Positions 21,585-33,559 of a stretch of DNA of 64,000 nucleotides are shown here, piece by piece. Source of the stretch: Tricholomella constricta. Its lineage: Eukaryota; Basidiomycota; Agaricomycetes; Agaricales; Lyophyllaceae. Where the stretch lies: positions 593,183 through 657,182 of the forward strand of contig JAACJP010000024.1 in the NCBI GenBank assembly GCA_013368375.1. The letters run 5' to 3'. Under the pieces are notes generated by a model, which saw nothing but the letters and a program-made list of their open reading frames with translations, made no database searches and was not told the origin of the DNA. The translations under genes and the position numbers were made by a program. Each line of letters opens with the position of its first letter. Position 1 is the stretch's first letter.

Positions 21585-22983
21585 TCATATTGCACCCCCA
21601 CTCTCACTTGGTCGATACTTCACGATCCAGGGGTGCCTCAGGACAGATGAGAGTGCAAGCCTACGCTGAGGGTCATATTGAAGGAGCTGAGGGGATGTCC
21701 GGATGAGCATGGTGGCGCAAGAGAGAGCAACCTGGACCAACCTTCGCGATCAGGTCTTTGACTTCAACTGATAATGTCGCAGGAAGCTTGAGGTCCACTT
21801 TTGCGATGCGTCTGTAGGTGTCTATCGAGAGCAAGAAGGGCGCTTAACCGAACCTCTCGTGGCGAAGGGTGATGGCGGAAAGAACTCACTGCTAACGCTG
21901 CTCCGATCCTCGAATGGCGGATTCCCGATCAAGAACTCGTACGTCAAAACGCCCAACGCCCACAGATCCACCTTCTCATTGTGTTCCTTCCCTTCCACCA
22001 TTTCAGGTGGCAGATAATCCATCGTCCCACAGAGCGTCATTCTCCTGTTCCCGGGTGCATGAACACTCCAACCGAAGTCCCCAATCTTCAACTCTCCGTC
22101 AATCCCGAGCAGCAGATTCTCTGGCTTGATATCTCGATGAATGACGTGCTTCCCATGCAGGTACATCAGCGCATCAGCCATCTGGTCAATGTACCGCGAG
22201 CTCCGTCTCTCAGAGAAACTCCCAAGCTTGCTGAGCTGCTTATACAGCTCCCCTTTCCCCGCGAACTCGAGCATCAAGAAGATGCGCTTCGTGTCGTGGA
22301 AATACCCATAGAGCCTCAGGACGTTTGGGTGCCGCAAGTTCTGCTGGATTTCGATCTCGCGGCGGATCTGCTTCTCTACCTTGGATTGAACGATTTCCGA
22401 TTTGTACAGTGTTTTGAGGGCAAGGATGTATTTTGGTTCGGCCTTCGTTCGTACCATGTACACGCGCCCGAATTTTCCCTTGCCTAGTGGCCGGCCCATG
22501 TCAAAGTCGGTCAAGTGCCATTCCCGCGTGGGACATTTCCTGCAAAGTAGAGCATATGATGAACGAGATCCGAGGCAAGGACTGGGATACCACACACCGT
22601 GAAACGCTGGAATCGAGCGCAAGCTCTTCTGCAGCCTCTCCATAGATGGCTTGTCCTCGCTTCTCATCATCGATCTCTAGTCCTCCATCGTAGCTTCCAA
22701 TGTCAATCTTGGGTTGTGTAGTGGCATTCGATGCGCGAGTTGGCGACGGTTGTCTTGATGTAAGAATGGGTTTACGCAGAGAAGAAGGAGGATGTGCTGG
22801 CTTGGTAGTTGGGAAGGGCTTAGGAGCCGCGAATTTTGTCAGGAGCTTTGATACATTTGATTGACTCGGCTGCTTTGTATGAAGAGGTCTATTAGAAGAA
22901 CTCGATGATCCTGCATTGACCTTGTTTACGCCAGAGATCTCCAATGCTTCAATCTGGCGAGTCACGGAGCCAACGGAAGCCAT
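21585..22983 (-). CDS. Aurora/Ipl1-type protein kinase, paralogue A
   Basis: The 402-residue Aurora kinase has exons 22983-22598, 22539-21900, 21821-21742 and 21687-21585. Aurora kinases correct kinetochore attachment and act in the chromosomal passenger complex. The first about 130 residues are a serine-rich extension; the kinase domain has GKGKFGRVY, the ATP lysine in [33 protein letters not shown] and the Aurora signature [11 protein letters not shown]. In the activation loop the first of the two usual threonines is Met (RRMTLCGT), while the second, phosphorylated one remains. ATG 22983 ([12 protein letters not shown]) matches the start of paralogue B; 23001 is an alternative. It is the downstream member of a same-strand tandem pair with conserved introns. 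Confidence 0.92.
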
Positions 22984-24208
22984 TTCGGGAGTTTCAACCA
23001 AGTGCAGAGTATGTGGATTAGAATGAAGGTTGAATTGAGGCGAGGGTAGTTATCAAGGCCAGGGCTCAGCTCAAGCTAGCTCACGGAATCAATGGGGAGA
23101 CGCAATGTGGGCAAACCTGATGATGTTTGTACATATTTGCCCCCCCTGTATCCTGAAAGTGAAAAAAGTAAATCCAAATTGCAACCTAAATTTGCCCGAC
23201 ATAGTCCTCAAATAGGCAGAAAATCAATCTGCACGCAAATGCCTAGGTTTTGTTAAGATCAAAACTATCAAAAATAGAAGCCATCCAAAAATACGACGCG
23301 TTCACATGTACTCCTGTCATTCTGAGCCAAGATAATGGTGTTTTCATCTGAACAGACCCTGGTCATGACAAAAAAAAGGATGTCTACCAAGAAATTGAGG
23401 CTGTAGCTGACATACCTGACTCTGAATTTGGCCTCAGTTATCGACATCAAGACGCGCTCATTAGCTGACATAATACGCGTCAAGACACGTACATTTTCCT
23501 TTTTGGGAACACTGCAATCAGCTGCAAACAACTTGTATCGGCTCAACGCAGAGCGCCATACACCATATATCGTTATCTATTCATGCTATAAGCACTTCCA
23601 TATATCTAGTATTGGTTTCATTGCATTACAAGTATGCCAAGAATGGGAAGAGCGGTCAAATGCATTGGAAAACAGCCTTGCGGTTGCCCCAGAATGCCAT
23701 TGGTTATGTCTGAATATGGAAGAACCCTGGTAATTCAGTACCTTGAGCTTGAAGTTCCAAATTTTGTAGGAGTGGAGTGAGAGTGCTTTGGCAATTCCGA
23801 ACAAATGAAATTTTGATACATTCTTCTGAACACAAGGGAAACATGATTCAATTCAGTCTCTATTATGCTCAATATTTATTTCTTGATGTACGGTAAGTAT
23901 GCACAGGTAGAATACATACCTATTTGCCTCAGGTTCTCATGCAATATGTAGTTTAATACAAGTCAAGCTGATGGAATCTGAATCGCAGGTTAATGGTGGC
24001 TGTGTGCTGAGTCATCAGCCGTAAAGCCTTAGTGGAGTTGCGTCTCCCCAGAATCAAGGCCGCCGCACGTAAAACGCGGAACTCGCGTTAGGTCACGTGA
24101 TCCTGTCGACCGTGCGTCCTCAACATTTGTAGTATAAGTATTCGATAGCTCTACATGGACATGTACAATGCATAGGAACAACCAAGTCGGACCGAGGCAT
24201 ATAAAACA
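22984..24208. other. AT-rich spacer between the two Aurora genes
   Basis: The 1.2-kb spacer holds the promoter of paralogue A and the 3' region of paralogue B. It is more AT-rich than its flanks and has only short frames. I see no kinase fragment that would show a third copy. Confidence 0.5.
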
Positions 24209-25630
24209 TTATGAAGTCCGTTCACTCTGTCCCACAGAAGCTTTGGGTCTGTACCATAGTATCCAAGGATGCTTCAGGGCGTCGGCAAGCGGAATTCGCT
24301 TTTCTGGGTCAGATTTTAGGAGCTAGAAAGAAGTTGCGTACACTGTACAGCCTCATCGAAATATAATGAGCGACAAAGTACAAACCTTTGAGATGAGATC
24401 GGCTGCCTCAATTGAAACGGTGTTAGGAACTTTGTAGTCCAGCTTGAGGATTTTCCGATATGATTCTGAAGTATTTTCTGTCGGATCGAGCACAGGGCAG
24501 AGAATCGGAGGTGACGTACTGCGCTGATCGTTGTCCGGCGTCGCGAACGGCGCGCTCCCAACCAAAAATTCGTAAGTCAGCACACCCAGTGCCCAATGAT
24601 CGACCTTCTCGCAATGGTGCTTCCCCTCTATCATCTCTGGGGGTAGGTAGTCCGGTGTCCCGCACATCGTTGTCCGCCTGTTCCCAGGAGCGTGGACGCT
24701 CCAACCAAAATCCGCAATCTTCAATTCCCCATTGAGGCCTAGCAGCAAATTTTCGGGCTTGATGTCGCGGTGAATAACATGTTTGCTGTGCAGGTACTTC
24801 AAGGCGTCCGTCATCTGATAGATATACCTCGAGCTTCTCCTCTCAGAAAAGCAGCCGACCTTGCTGAGCTGCCTGTAAAGCTCCCCCTTGCCAGCAAACT
24901 CCAGCATGAGGAAGACCCGCGTCTCGTCATGGAAGTACCCATAGAGACGCAGGACATTCGGGTGCCGCAAATTCTGCTGGATCTCAATCTCCCGCCGAAT
25001 TTGTTTCTCGACGCCAAATTGCACGATCTCCGACTTTGTCAGTGTCTTCAAGGCGACGATGTACTTGGGCGCACACTTGGTGCGAACCATATATACCCTC
25101 CCAAATTTCCCTTTTCCTAAGGGCCGGCCCAAATCAAAGTCTCTCAGATGCCATTCGCGTGTTGGGTATTGTCTGGCACACAAGTCAAATGAGAAATAAG
25201 ACAATATACAGAGCGCAGCTGGTGCGACTTACCCAGAAATGCTCGAGTCAAGTGCAAGCGTCTCCGCCGCCTCGCCCGTGACAGATCCACCGCGGCTTTC
25301 GTTGTCAACCTCAAGGCCTCCATCATAAAGGCCGATATCAAACGAAGTTTGCGTGTCTCCTGTAGTGGCATGGGGAGTACCGCTATACGCAGGTGGTTTC
25401 GGGATTTGAGTAGGATGTCGCAGGGAGGATGGAGGGTGCGCAGGTTTAGCCTTCAAAAACGGATTTGGCGCGGCGTATTTCGTGAGAAGTTTGGATGCGT
25501 TTGGTTGACTAGGTGGTTTTGCGTGTAGAGGACGCGCGCTGGAGCCCGAAGACGCATTTCCAGCTGTTTTTACACCTGATGAGATATCCAGTGTTTCGAT
25601 TTGGCGTGTAATAGCAGTTACAGATGCCAT
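24209..25630 (-). CDS. Aurora/Ipl1-type protein kinase, paralogue B
   Basis: The 414-residue Aurora kinase has exons 25630-25233, 25172-24520, 24465-24386 and 24322-24209. Intron positions and phases equal those of paralogue A, and exon 3 has the same length (80 nt). Motifs: [57 protein letters not shown] split only by my description, and HPWILWYRP at the end. The T-loop keeps both threonines, so by this criterion it is closer to canonical Ipl1 than paralogue A. The helix-F segment reads VDHWALG where most kinases have a hydrophobic residue instead of His. No lesion is visible. Confidence 0.92.
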
Positions 25631-26599
25631 TTCGTAGTACGTTGCAGAGCTGCTTTGAGGCCGTGTCAATGAATTGGCAACTGCTCAAAGATTTGAAGTT
25701 CAAAAGGTTTCAACCTGGATCGATGATCAATGGTGTTATGTGTCCTAACGAATCGTAGGCGCGTGGTAAGGACTCACTGAAGGAACGCGAGTCAGAGTCA
25801 CGGGAAGTTCGAATTCTGGTACAAGTCACATGATCGAGTTTGGTCAAATCTGGACACACTTCCGCGGCTTGCGGATCACTTCGGTGGTTGCCCACTGCCC
25901 AGGATTATCACGACCATCCATGCCCAGGGTTGCCGAATCAGATTCACAACCGTCCGACAGCTGTTTCTCTGACCCTCCCAGACCTGATTCCGAGCCCTTC
26001 AAGTGTTGGACAATAGTGAGCAAGTTCATTGCAGGTTAAAAATCCTTGACCATCCTTGAGCTTACCTAGTGGCTCGTTAAACTGATTCGATTTATGTAGA
26101 AAGATAAGCGCGTACGTAACAGCACTTCTTGGTTCCGTGTCATGCGTTTCAAGAAGCTGCAGGCTGCATTCAGCATAATCATATGCATTTCCCCGACCAA
26201 CCCTAGCACTTGCACGGGTCATATGAGTCCCAAGAAAAATGGATCTCACGAGCAAATGGCTTTCACTGTTGTTCAGCGCCGGATATATGCGCTGTATATG
26301 TCCACGGTCATCAAACTCATCAGAATCCCGATACTTCCAGAGAAAATCGATGACTTTAAACTCTGACTCTGCCCCACTACAGCCTTGAAGGGAAAGGAGA
26401 GATCAGGTGTTCTCCGGACCAATGTCCTATTCAAGTATTTGAACTCGCAGGGCTTCGACCGACGGCCCCTCTCCACTTCGCTGCTCTTCTTCGCCCCACA
26501 CCTTGGTTGCAGCTTAGTTTTCGGCAGGCGGCCGTTTATTCTCCCTCTTTCTTGCAGCGTCGGAGGCTCGCTCGCTACCTGCGCCAGTTGCTTCTCGTC
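25631..26599. other. Intergenic region, no gene supported
   Basis: The upstream regions of Aurora paralogue B and the first UNC93-like gene lie here, back to back. The longest frame (26273-26725, minus strand) overlaps the start of the transporter gene and has no domain. Confidence 0.5.
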
Positions 26600-28720
26600 A
26601 TGTCGGGCACAACAGGAGCGGAGTCCGAGAAAGCCTACAAACGCAGCGAGGACGGCTCTCATATCGACCACGAGGGACGAGTCATTTTCCCACAGCCCAC
26701 AGGATTGAGAAGGATTTACTGCCACCCTCTAACTCAGGCGAGTAGTCTTAGCGAGGCTGGCTTAATTTTTCCCATAATTATTGCGAAATTTATCCTACGA
26801 CAGGCAGTATTACTCGGATTTGTCTGCTTCATGTGTCCTGGTATGGTTTTCTGCCATCATTTTAGTCAAGCGACATATTGTCACTGTTCGCATCCAGGCC
26901 TTTTTAACGCGCTCAATGGGCTTGGAGCTGGTGGTCAGGTAGACTCCACGACCAGTGCCAACGCCAACTCTGTTCTGTACGCGACATTCGCTCTCGGAGC
27001 TTTTTTTGCTGGGTACGCCACCTAACCTAATCAACCCCATTCTCTGGGTTACGGAATTAGTCCACTTATTACCCTCGTTGTATAGATCCGTCACCAACAA
27101 AATTGGAGCGAAACGCGCCCTCCTACTTGGCAGCACAGGATATGCCTTGTACATTGGGTCATTCCTGTGGGCACTCTATTGCTTCTTGTGTTCTACACTT
27201 ATTCATCTCAACTAGTGCGGTGAACATTCACCCAAAGGCCGGAGGCTTTGTGATTGCAGCCGGCGCGGTTCTAGGACTGTGCGCCGGTCTCCTCTGGACG
27301 GCTCAGGGCTCCCTGATGCTCGCGTATCCCACAGAAGCGCAGAAGGGCGTATACATAGGTGTATTCTGGGCCATATTCAATCTGGGCGCAGTTGTTGGCG
27401 CGTCGGTTTCGCTGGGCCAGAATTTTCACTCCAAGGTAATGTCAGTGTTTCGACGCCTATAACCATTCCCCCCTCTTTTGCTTCTTTCTATATGGAATTG
27501 ATTGTTTCCATCCAAACAACCTAGGCTAACTCTGGTAAGCGTCCCGTAATATCGTTTTTGGTGTCTCCTTCACATCGAGATCCCAACTCAAGTCGGAAAC
27601 GGCACCTATGTATGTTTGCTTCCACCCTTCCCGAGTTTCCACACACGAACGCTTTTCCCAGATCGGCTTCCTCATCCTCACCCTTATCGGAGTGCTTATT
27701 CCGTTGTTGATGGTGGACCCGAACGACATGGTCAGGACAGACGGTACTAAAGTCACAGCTCCGCGCCATCCCTCTTGGAAGGTCGAGATTTACGGTCTGT
27801 GGGTCACACTCAGGACAGATCCCATGATCATCCTGCTCTTTCCCATGTTTTTTACCTCCAACTGGTTCTACACCTGGCGTGAGTACCCCTACATCGACTG
27901 AAACGAAGTTCTTACCAGGAATAGAATTCAACGAGTACAACAATGCTTTGTTCAATATCCGCGCACGGTCCCTCAACAATCTAGTATACTGGTTCGCTCA
28001 GATTCTGGGCTCCATCTCCATCGGCTTCCTATTGGACCAGCAAAGTATAGCCCGCCGCACGCGAGCTTTCGCAGGTTGGGCGATTTTGCTCTCCATGGTC
28101 TTCGTGGTCCATATTTGGGCATATTTCTACCAAAAGTTCGTTCGTTAGCCAACGATTATCACTGTCCGTCATAAATTAATCTCTATCCACAGGGATTATA
28201 CCCGAGAATCCATCCCACCCGACGCGGAGAAGATGGACATTTTTGACCACAGGTACACCTCAAGGGTATTACTCTACATTGCCTGCGGGCTTCTCGACGC
28301 AATGTGGCAAACAACAGCCTATTGGATTATAGGCGCCATGTCGAACGACCCCGGAAAACTCGCGCATTTCACAGGCTTCTGTACGTGTCACACTTTGCTC
28401 AATGCTCAGATAATGCGTGTCGCGTGCTCTTGTGCCATAAAGAAAGGGTTATCTGACGGTTGCTCCCCAGACAAGTCGTTCCAGTCTGCGGGCGGCGCAG
28501 GCGTCTGGCGAGCCGATGCCGTCAAAACTCCGTACGTGGAATGCCTTTGTATACATATATGTCACCGAGGACCAACTGCATTTTCTTCGATCGCGTTCCT
28601 AGATTCATGAACGTGTTCATCTCCACATGGGCACTCCTGGTTGGGGGGCTCGTTTTCGCCCTGCCCATGATCTACATGCGCGTCAAGGAACGTACCGAAC
28701 TTTCCGATGAAGTACTGTGA
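26600..28720 (+). CDS. UNC93-like major facilitator transporter, paralogue 1
   Basis: The 470-residue multi-pass membrane protein of the fungal UNC93-like MFS group has an unknown substrate. Twelve exons close in frame: 26600-26737, 26804-26840, 26898-27012, 27086-27166, 27216-27435, 27525-27534, 27593-27609, 27662-27878, 27925-28135, 28193-28380, 28471-28531, 28603-28720. Signatures are GFVCFMCPG, LFNALNGLGAGGQVD, GFVIAAGAVLGLCAGLLWTA and AMWQTTAYWIIGAMSNDP; about eleven hydrophobic segments are visible. Intron 1 has a GC donor (CAG|GCGAGT) and exon 6 is only 10 nt. Paralogue 2 follows on the same strand with identical lengths for exons 2-11, so the pair is a tandem duplication. Confidence 0.9.
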
Positions 28721-30290
28721 GCAGAATCTTCTTTTCTCTAGTTCGAATGGGATATTCACCATCTCCGACATGTAGTGCACGTATGGATGATTCGGGGCGC
28801 ATCCGTGTCGCCGCAGAAGTACGAACCAGCAGACAAGAGCATCGGCCTTCGAAAATGGAGCAGAGCTAACGTCGGCCGAAATCTCGTTGATTTACAATTA
28901 TTTATCCAGTCGTACGTGTATATATCAAGTGACTTCATGAATATCAGCAGTGTAAACTCTCCTCGCATATTCTTTCAGCCCTCAAAGATTATCTGGTGAA
29001 GTCCTGAAACCAGACAGGATGGCGCGAAGGGCTGAGCATATGTGCTCTAGAATCGGAACTGCTCATAGTTTCGCCAAAAGGCCGACATCTTGACAGGGCT
29101 CTCCTTTGAGGAGAGCCAAGCTCTCCTCCATCATAATGGGTGAATCATCACCTTTGGCAGTGTGGGATACTCCCAGAGGGTCGTTAATTAGCACTCGGTG
29201 TGTAAAACGCCTTTAATGCGCCCTCAAGATCGACCGGGCGATTAAGGGTGATGAACCGGGTGCAGGTTGCTCCCTGTTTGCTCCGCATGCGATTATGCCG
29301 GAGGTATAATCGATGTCCATTTCTCATGCAAATGATTACAAGCCCAGAGCGGCTTTTTGGTTACGAGCAGTGTGATGGGTGGATACTTGTGGACGGAGCG
29401 ACCCTCGATATCACCTTGTTGAACACAGGAACACTCTAATGGTATCCTCGAAAATTACCATGAGGATCGAGCCCATGCTCATCGTGGCTCGCGGTTTGTG
29501 AAGGGTGGTTAACCACGGCAGGGTGATCACTGATACCACAATGCTTCATGATCATGGGAGACTATGTTTGGCATCCAGTGGGTCACATTGTCTGGCTGCA
29601 GTCTGCTACATTCAGTGAAAGGCCACAAGGCGGGGTTTCACCTCCATATGTATGCTGTGATCTCCATGAAGATACTGCACCGATATCGAACTTGCTGAGA
29701 TGGCTTCCAGGTGTTGATGCCGAAGATGAATGTTACTGCACTCTTCGCTCGTGTGCTTCGAGCTTCTGACAACATGCAAAATAGGCCTCGGTCCAGTCAT
29801 GTTTCGATCAAGCCAAGAAAAATGAATGCTACCGTCAAACGTGAGATATATTCAGTTGGATAGAAAATTTTCGAGTCTAGCGTGTGTAGGTGTGATCTCT
29901 TGCAAGTATCTGTCTCCATGTCGCTAGGACTGGTGCGATATATTTTACACTCCGCGATGCTGCAACCATGTGGACAACCGATCAATGAAACTCGCAAAAT
30001 GACCAGTCATGGACGGCAAGCGGATTTGAGGCTCATGTGCTAGCACTCACCGTTCCGCATCTGACGCTATCTCCATCCTGCGACGTTCCTTGATAACTGT
30101 CAAGCTTATGGACAAACTCATGGACACTCTGCAGCACTCATGGCGGCGTCATATGGTCCATACCGCATCTCGTGAGATTTTGATTGCAGCCCAGCTTCGA
30201 ATTTGACTACTTATATCGGCCTGTACATGTTTACATTTTACGCCCACTCACTGCCTGACCGCTTGGTCCCAATCCTGAACGCTGTCCGCC
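28721..30290. other. Spacer between the tandem UNC93-like genes
   Basis: The 1.57 kb contain no supported gene. A perfect 8-bp stem with a 5-nt loop lies at 29097-29117 (GGCTCTCC/GGAGAGCC), which is not followed by a clear T-run. No transporter fragment is recognisable. Confidence 0.5.
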
Positions 30291-32400
30291 ATGACTGACA
30301 TCGCCGACAACGAAAAGGGTTACAACAGCGGAAGCAGCGACAATGCCTCCGATCAGCATGTCTTCGAGCGCCCCACTGGATTGAAGGGCATATACTATCA
30401 TCCTCTCACTCAGGCATGCGTCTATCATCCATTCCATACTGGTTGCTAATACGTTCATCAGGTGTGCTTGCTGGGCTTTGTCTGTTTCATGTGCCCTGGT
30501 GTGTTTTGTTGTTTCTTAAAAGAAAGTCTCGACTTCAACTCACGGATCCATCAGGCCTCTTTAACTCTCTTAATGGCCTTGGAGGTGGTGGTCAAGTCGA
30601 TAACACGACAGGCGCGAACTCCAATGCAGCCCTGTATGCCACCTTTGCCTTTTCTGCTTTTTTCGCTGGGTAGGTGTGACTATTTCCCCGACGCGTCAAC
30701 TTGCAGACAATCCTTTTGTCAGGTCTATCAACAACAAGCTTGGTACGCGTACGACCCTCCTCGTGGGCACCACAGGATACGCGCTTTATATCGGTTCATA
30801 TCTGTACGTATCGTCGACCAACGACGCGCCAAATCTTGTTCACCCCTCAACAGTGCCATCAACATTCATCCCAAAGCAGGAGGCTTCGTTATTGCTGCAG
30901 GCGCTGTCCTCGGCATTTGCGCCGGTCTCCTCTGGACTGCGCAGGGTTCAATCATGATGTCGTACCCCACGGAGGACCAGAAGGGCACATACATTGGTGT
31001 CTTTTGGGCGATTTTCAACTTGGGAGGTGTTGTTGGTGCGTCTGTCGCTCTCGGCCAAAACTACCACTCAAAGGTACGCTCCACCGTTCCGTTTTCACCC
31101 CTCAAACTCATATTAACCTTTCTCACTTTCTCAGGCTAACTCTGGTGAGCAAGTTCCTGCTTGAAGCGACCTGATGGTACTGATAGATCCATAACAATCA
31201 GTCGGCAATGGTACCTATGTACGTTCCCAGCCTCTGGCTTATCAAGCGAAATTGACGTTTCGCGACACACAGATCGGTTTCCTCATCCTGACCTTGATTG
31301 GCGTGACGATTCCTTTCACCATGGCCGATCCTAACAAGATGATCCGTACCGACGGCACCAAGGTCACTACTCCGCGTCAGCCGTCCTGGAAAAGCGAGCT
31401 TGTCGGGCTCTGGGTCGCACTCCGGACCGATCCCATGATCGTCTTGCTCTTCCCCATGTTCTTTGCGTCCAACTGGTTCTACACGTGGCGTGCGTAACAG
31501 CATGCTCGAGCTATGACCTCATTGACGCGTCTCAAACACAGAATTCAATGACTACAATGGCGCAATCTTCAACATCCGCGCGCGTGCGTTGAACAACCTC
31601 GTGTATTGGATTTCTCAGATCTTTGGATCCCTCGCCATCGGCGCGCTCCTCGACCAGAAGAGACTTACTCGCCGCGTCCGCGCCTTCTCTGGATGGACTG
31701 TCCTCTTCCTCTTTGTCTTCCTCGTCCACATCTGGGGCTATTTCTATCAAAAGTTAGCGCCGACTGTCTTTGCTCCTACACAAGGTTACTGATAACAACG
31801 TTGCTTAGGGAATACACCCGTGCAGATGTGCCCCCCGACGAGGAGCGTCTCGACATCTTCGACTCAGGGTACACTGGCAAGATCTTCTTGTACATCTTCT
31901 GTGGTTTCCTCGATGCGATGTGGCAGACAACTGCGTATTGGCTTATGGGTGCCATGTCGAACGACCCTGCGAAGTTGGCCCATTTCGCCGGATTCTGTGC
32001 GTGCAGTACTGCAAATTGTCTCTTCTGGCGCGACTCACACCTCTTGCAGATAAATCGCTTCAGTCCGCTGGTGCCGCTGGCTGCTGGCGGGCCGATGCTG
32101 TCAAGATCCCGTAAGTACCTGCTACATCTCTCCCCAGCTCGTGTATGCTTACACCGACCTCCATAGCTACATGAATATCTTCCTCTCGACGTGGTGCCTT
32201 CTCGCCGCTGGTCTCGTCTTTACCCTCCCCATGATCCACCTGCGCGTCAAGGACACCACTGGCATCGAAGACGAGGGCTTGTACGTCTCTTCATTTAACA
32301 ATCCTGGAGTTTCTTGACACTGACTTCTCCATCTCCTAGGGCTCGGGAGGACAGCAATATTCAGCCCATCGAGGCCGTGAGGGCTGAGAAGCAAGACTGA
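30291..32400 (+). CDS. UNC93-like major facilitator transporter, paralogue 2
   Basis: The 484-residue membrane protein belongs to the same family as its upstream neighbour. Thirteen exons close in frame: 30291-30413, 30462-30498, 30555-30669, 30723-30803, 30854-31073, 31135-31144, 31202-31218, 31273-31489, 31542-31752, 31809-31996, 32050-32110, 32167-32280, 32340-32400. Motifs include GLFNSLNGLGGGGQVDN, AAGAVLGICAGLLWTAQGS and AMWQTTAYWLMGAMSNDP. It adds one C-terminal exon (AREDSNIQPIEAVRAEKQD) that paralogue 1 lacks. The GC-AG intron 1 (CAG|GCATGC) and the 10-nt exon 6 are conserved. The substrate cannot be inferred from sequence. Confidence 0.92.
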
Positions 32401-33559
32401 GAAAGCCGGAGTATAATTAGTCTCTCTCGTCCTTATGTCTTATATCACGCATTTCTGTAGTTTACGCATCAATAAATACACGTCCTACGACCTATAATGG
32501 TTTTGCAAAAAAGAGTACAATGTCCGCAACGAGTTCTATTTCTGTCCAGATTTGTTGATTTACGCCACAGCTTTGAAACACCGGGGTAAGAAGGGTAAGG
32601 ACAGGACAGCTGAACATCGAGGTGAGATGGGTAAGAACCAGACAGCTAATAACCCTGACAGACGCCAGGATCTATCAAACATGAACACAATGGGTGCACT
32701 TCCGCGGGGTTGAATTAGGGTGACAACACAGGGCTGGGAAAAGGAAGGCGTAGCACCGCGGGCGGGCGCGGTTGTATGTGCCCCTGCTATGACAGGGTGA
32801 GATATTTGGGGCCAGTGATGTCAAAGAGGCTGGCGCCGAGTTCGTTGGTCATGTATGGTTGCCTCTGACTTGTCAGATGGAGATGAATATGTTTTGGGGC
32901 GTGAGCGATATGGGCTGGGGTGGGCCAGTGGTTAACCTGTTGTTAAGAGAGACGCAAGGAAGAGCTCCCGGCATTTCCGAACTTTTTTCACCGCGTATCG
33001 ATGGCGCTTATTTGGGGAATTTGAATTCAGAGAGGGGAGGGGTCTTGGGGGCAGTGTGCAGCCGTTGCGGGTGTGATAACTCCAATGGCGCATCTACGAC
33101 CGATCGTGTGTTGTCATTTCGATTCGACAGGCGTTGAAAGGGAGTGTTGCGCGTATGCCACTGAGCGCATAGGTGAGCCTCTGTCAGTGTCTGCCTTGCG
33201 ATGGGTTTCGCGAATCCAATGGAACACGATGCTGCTGCCAGTAGCTCCAGTTTAAACGAAGCACGAGGGGCAAATCATGGATGAGGCCTCGAGGATGGAA
33301 CACGAGGCTAGGCAATCGAGACGATGCGAGGCATATTCACCGAGGGCGATATGAATGCCTTTTTCACGAAAGCAGTTGAAATCATGCTAGGAACCGCTAC
33401 GAGGTGACCCAGGGATTCATAAGTCTGATAATTCCAAGAGACACGATAGAGCCATCCAAGGGATTTCCAGATCAGAACGAGGCCGTGTGGAGACAACGTG
33501 GTCGTAGTCGAGGTCCAAGCCAGATGCAAGCGAAATTCGAATTCCTGACGTGGACCACC
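32401..33559. other. Intergenic region, no gene supported
   Basis: The terminator side of the second transporter (ATAAATA near 32470) and the upstream region of the ArfGAP gene lie here. The best frame (32859-33137) has no domain. Confidence 0.5.

Noticed and set aside
29097..29117. 8-bp hairpin as a terminator
   Set aside because: Rho-independent terminators do not apply to RNA polymerase II genes, and no RNA gene is adjacent.
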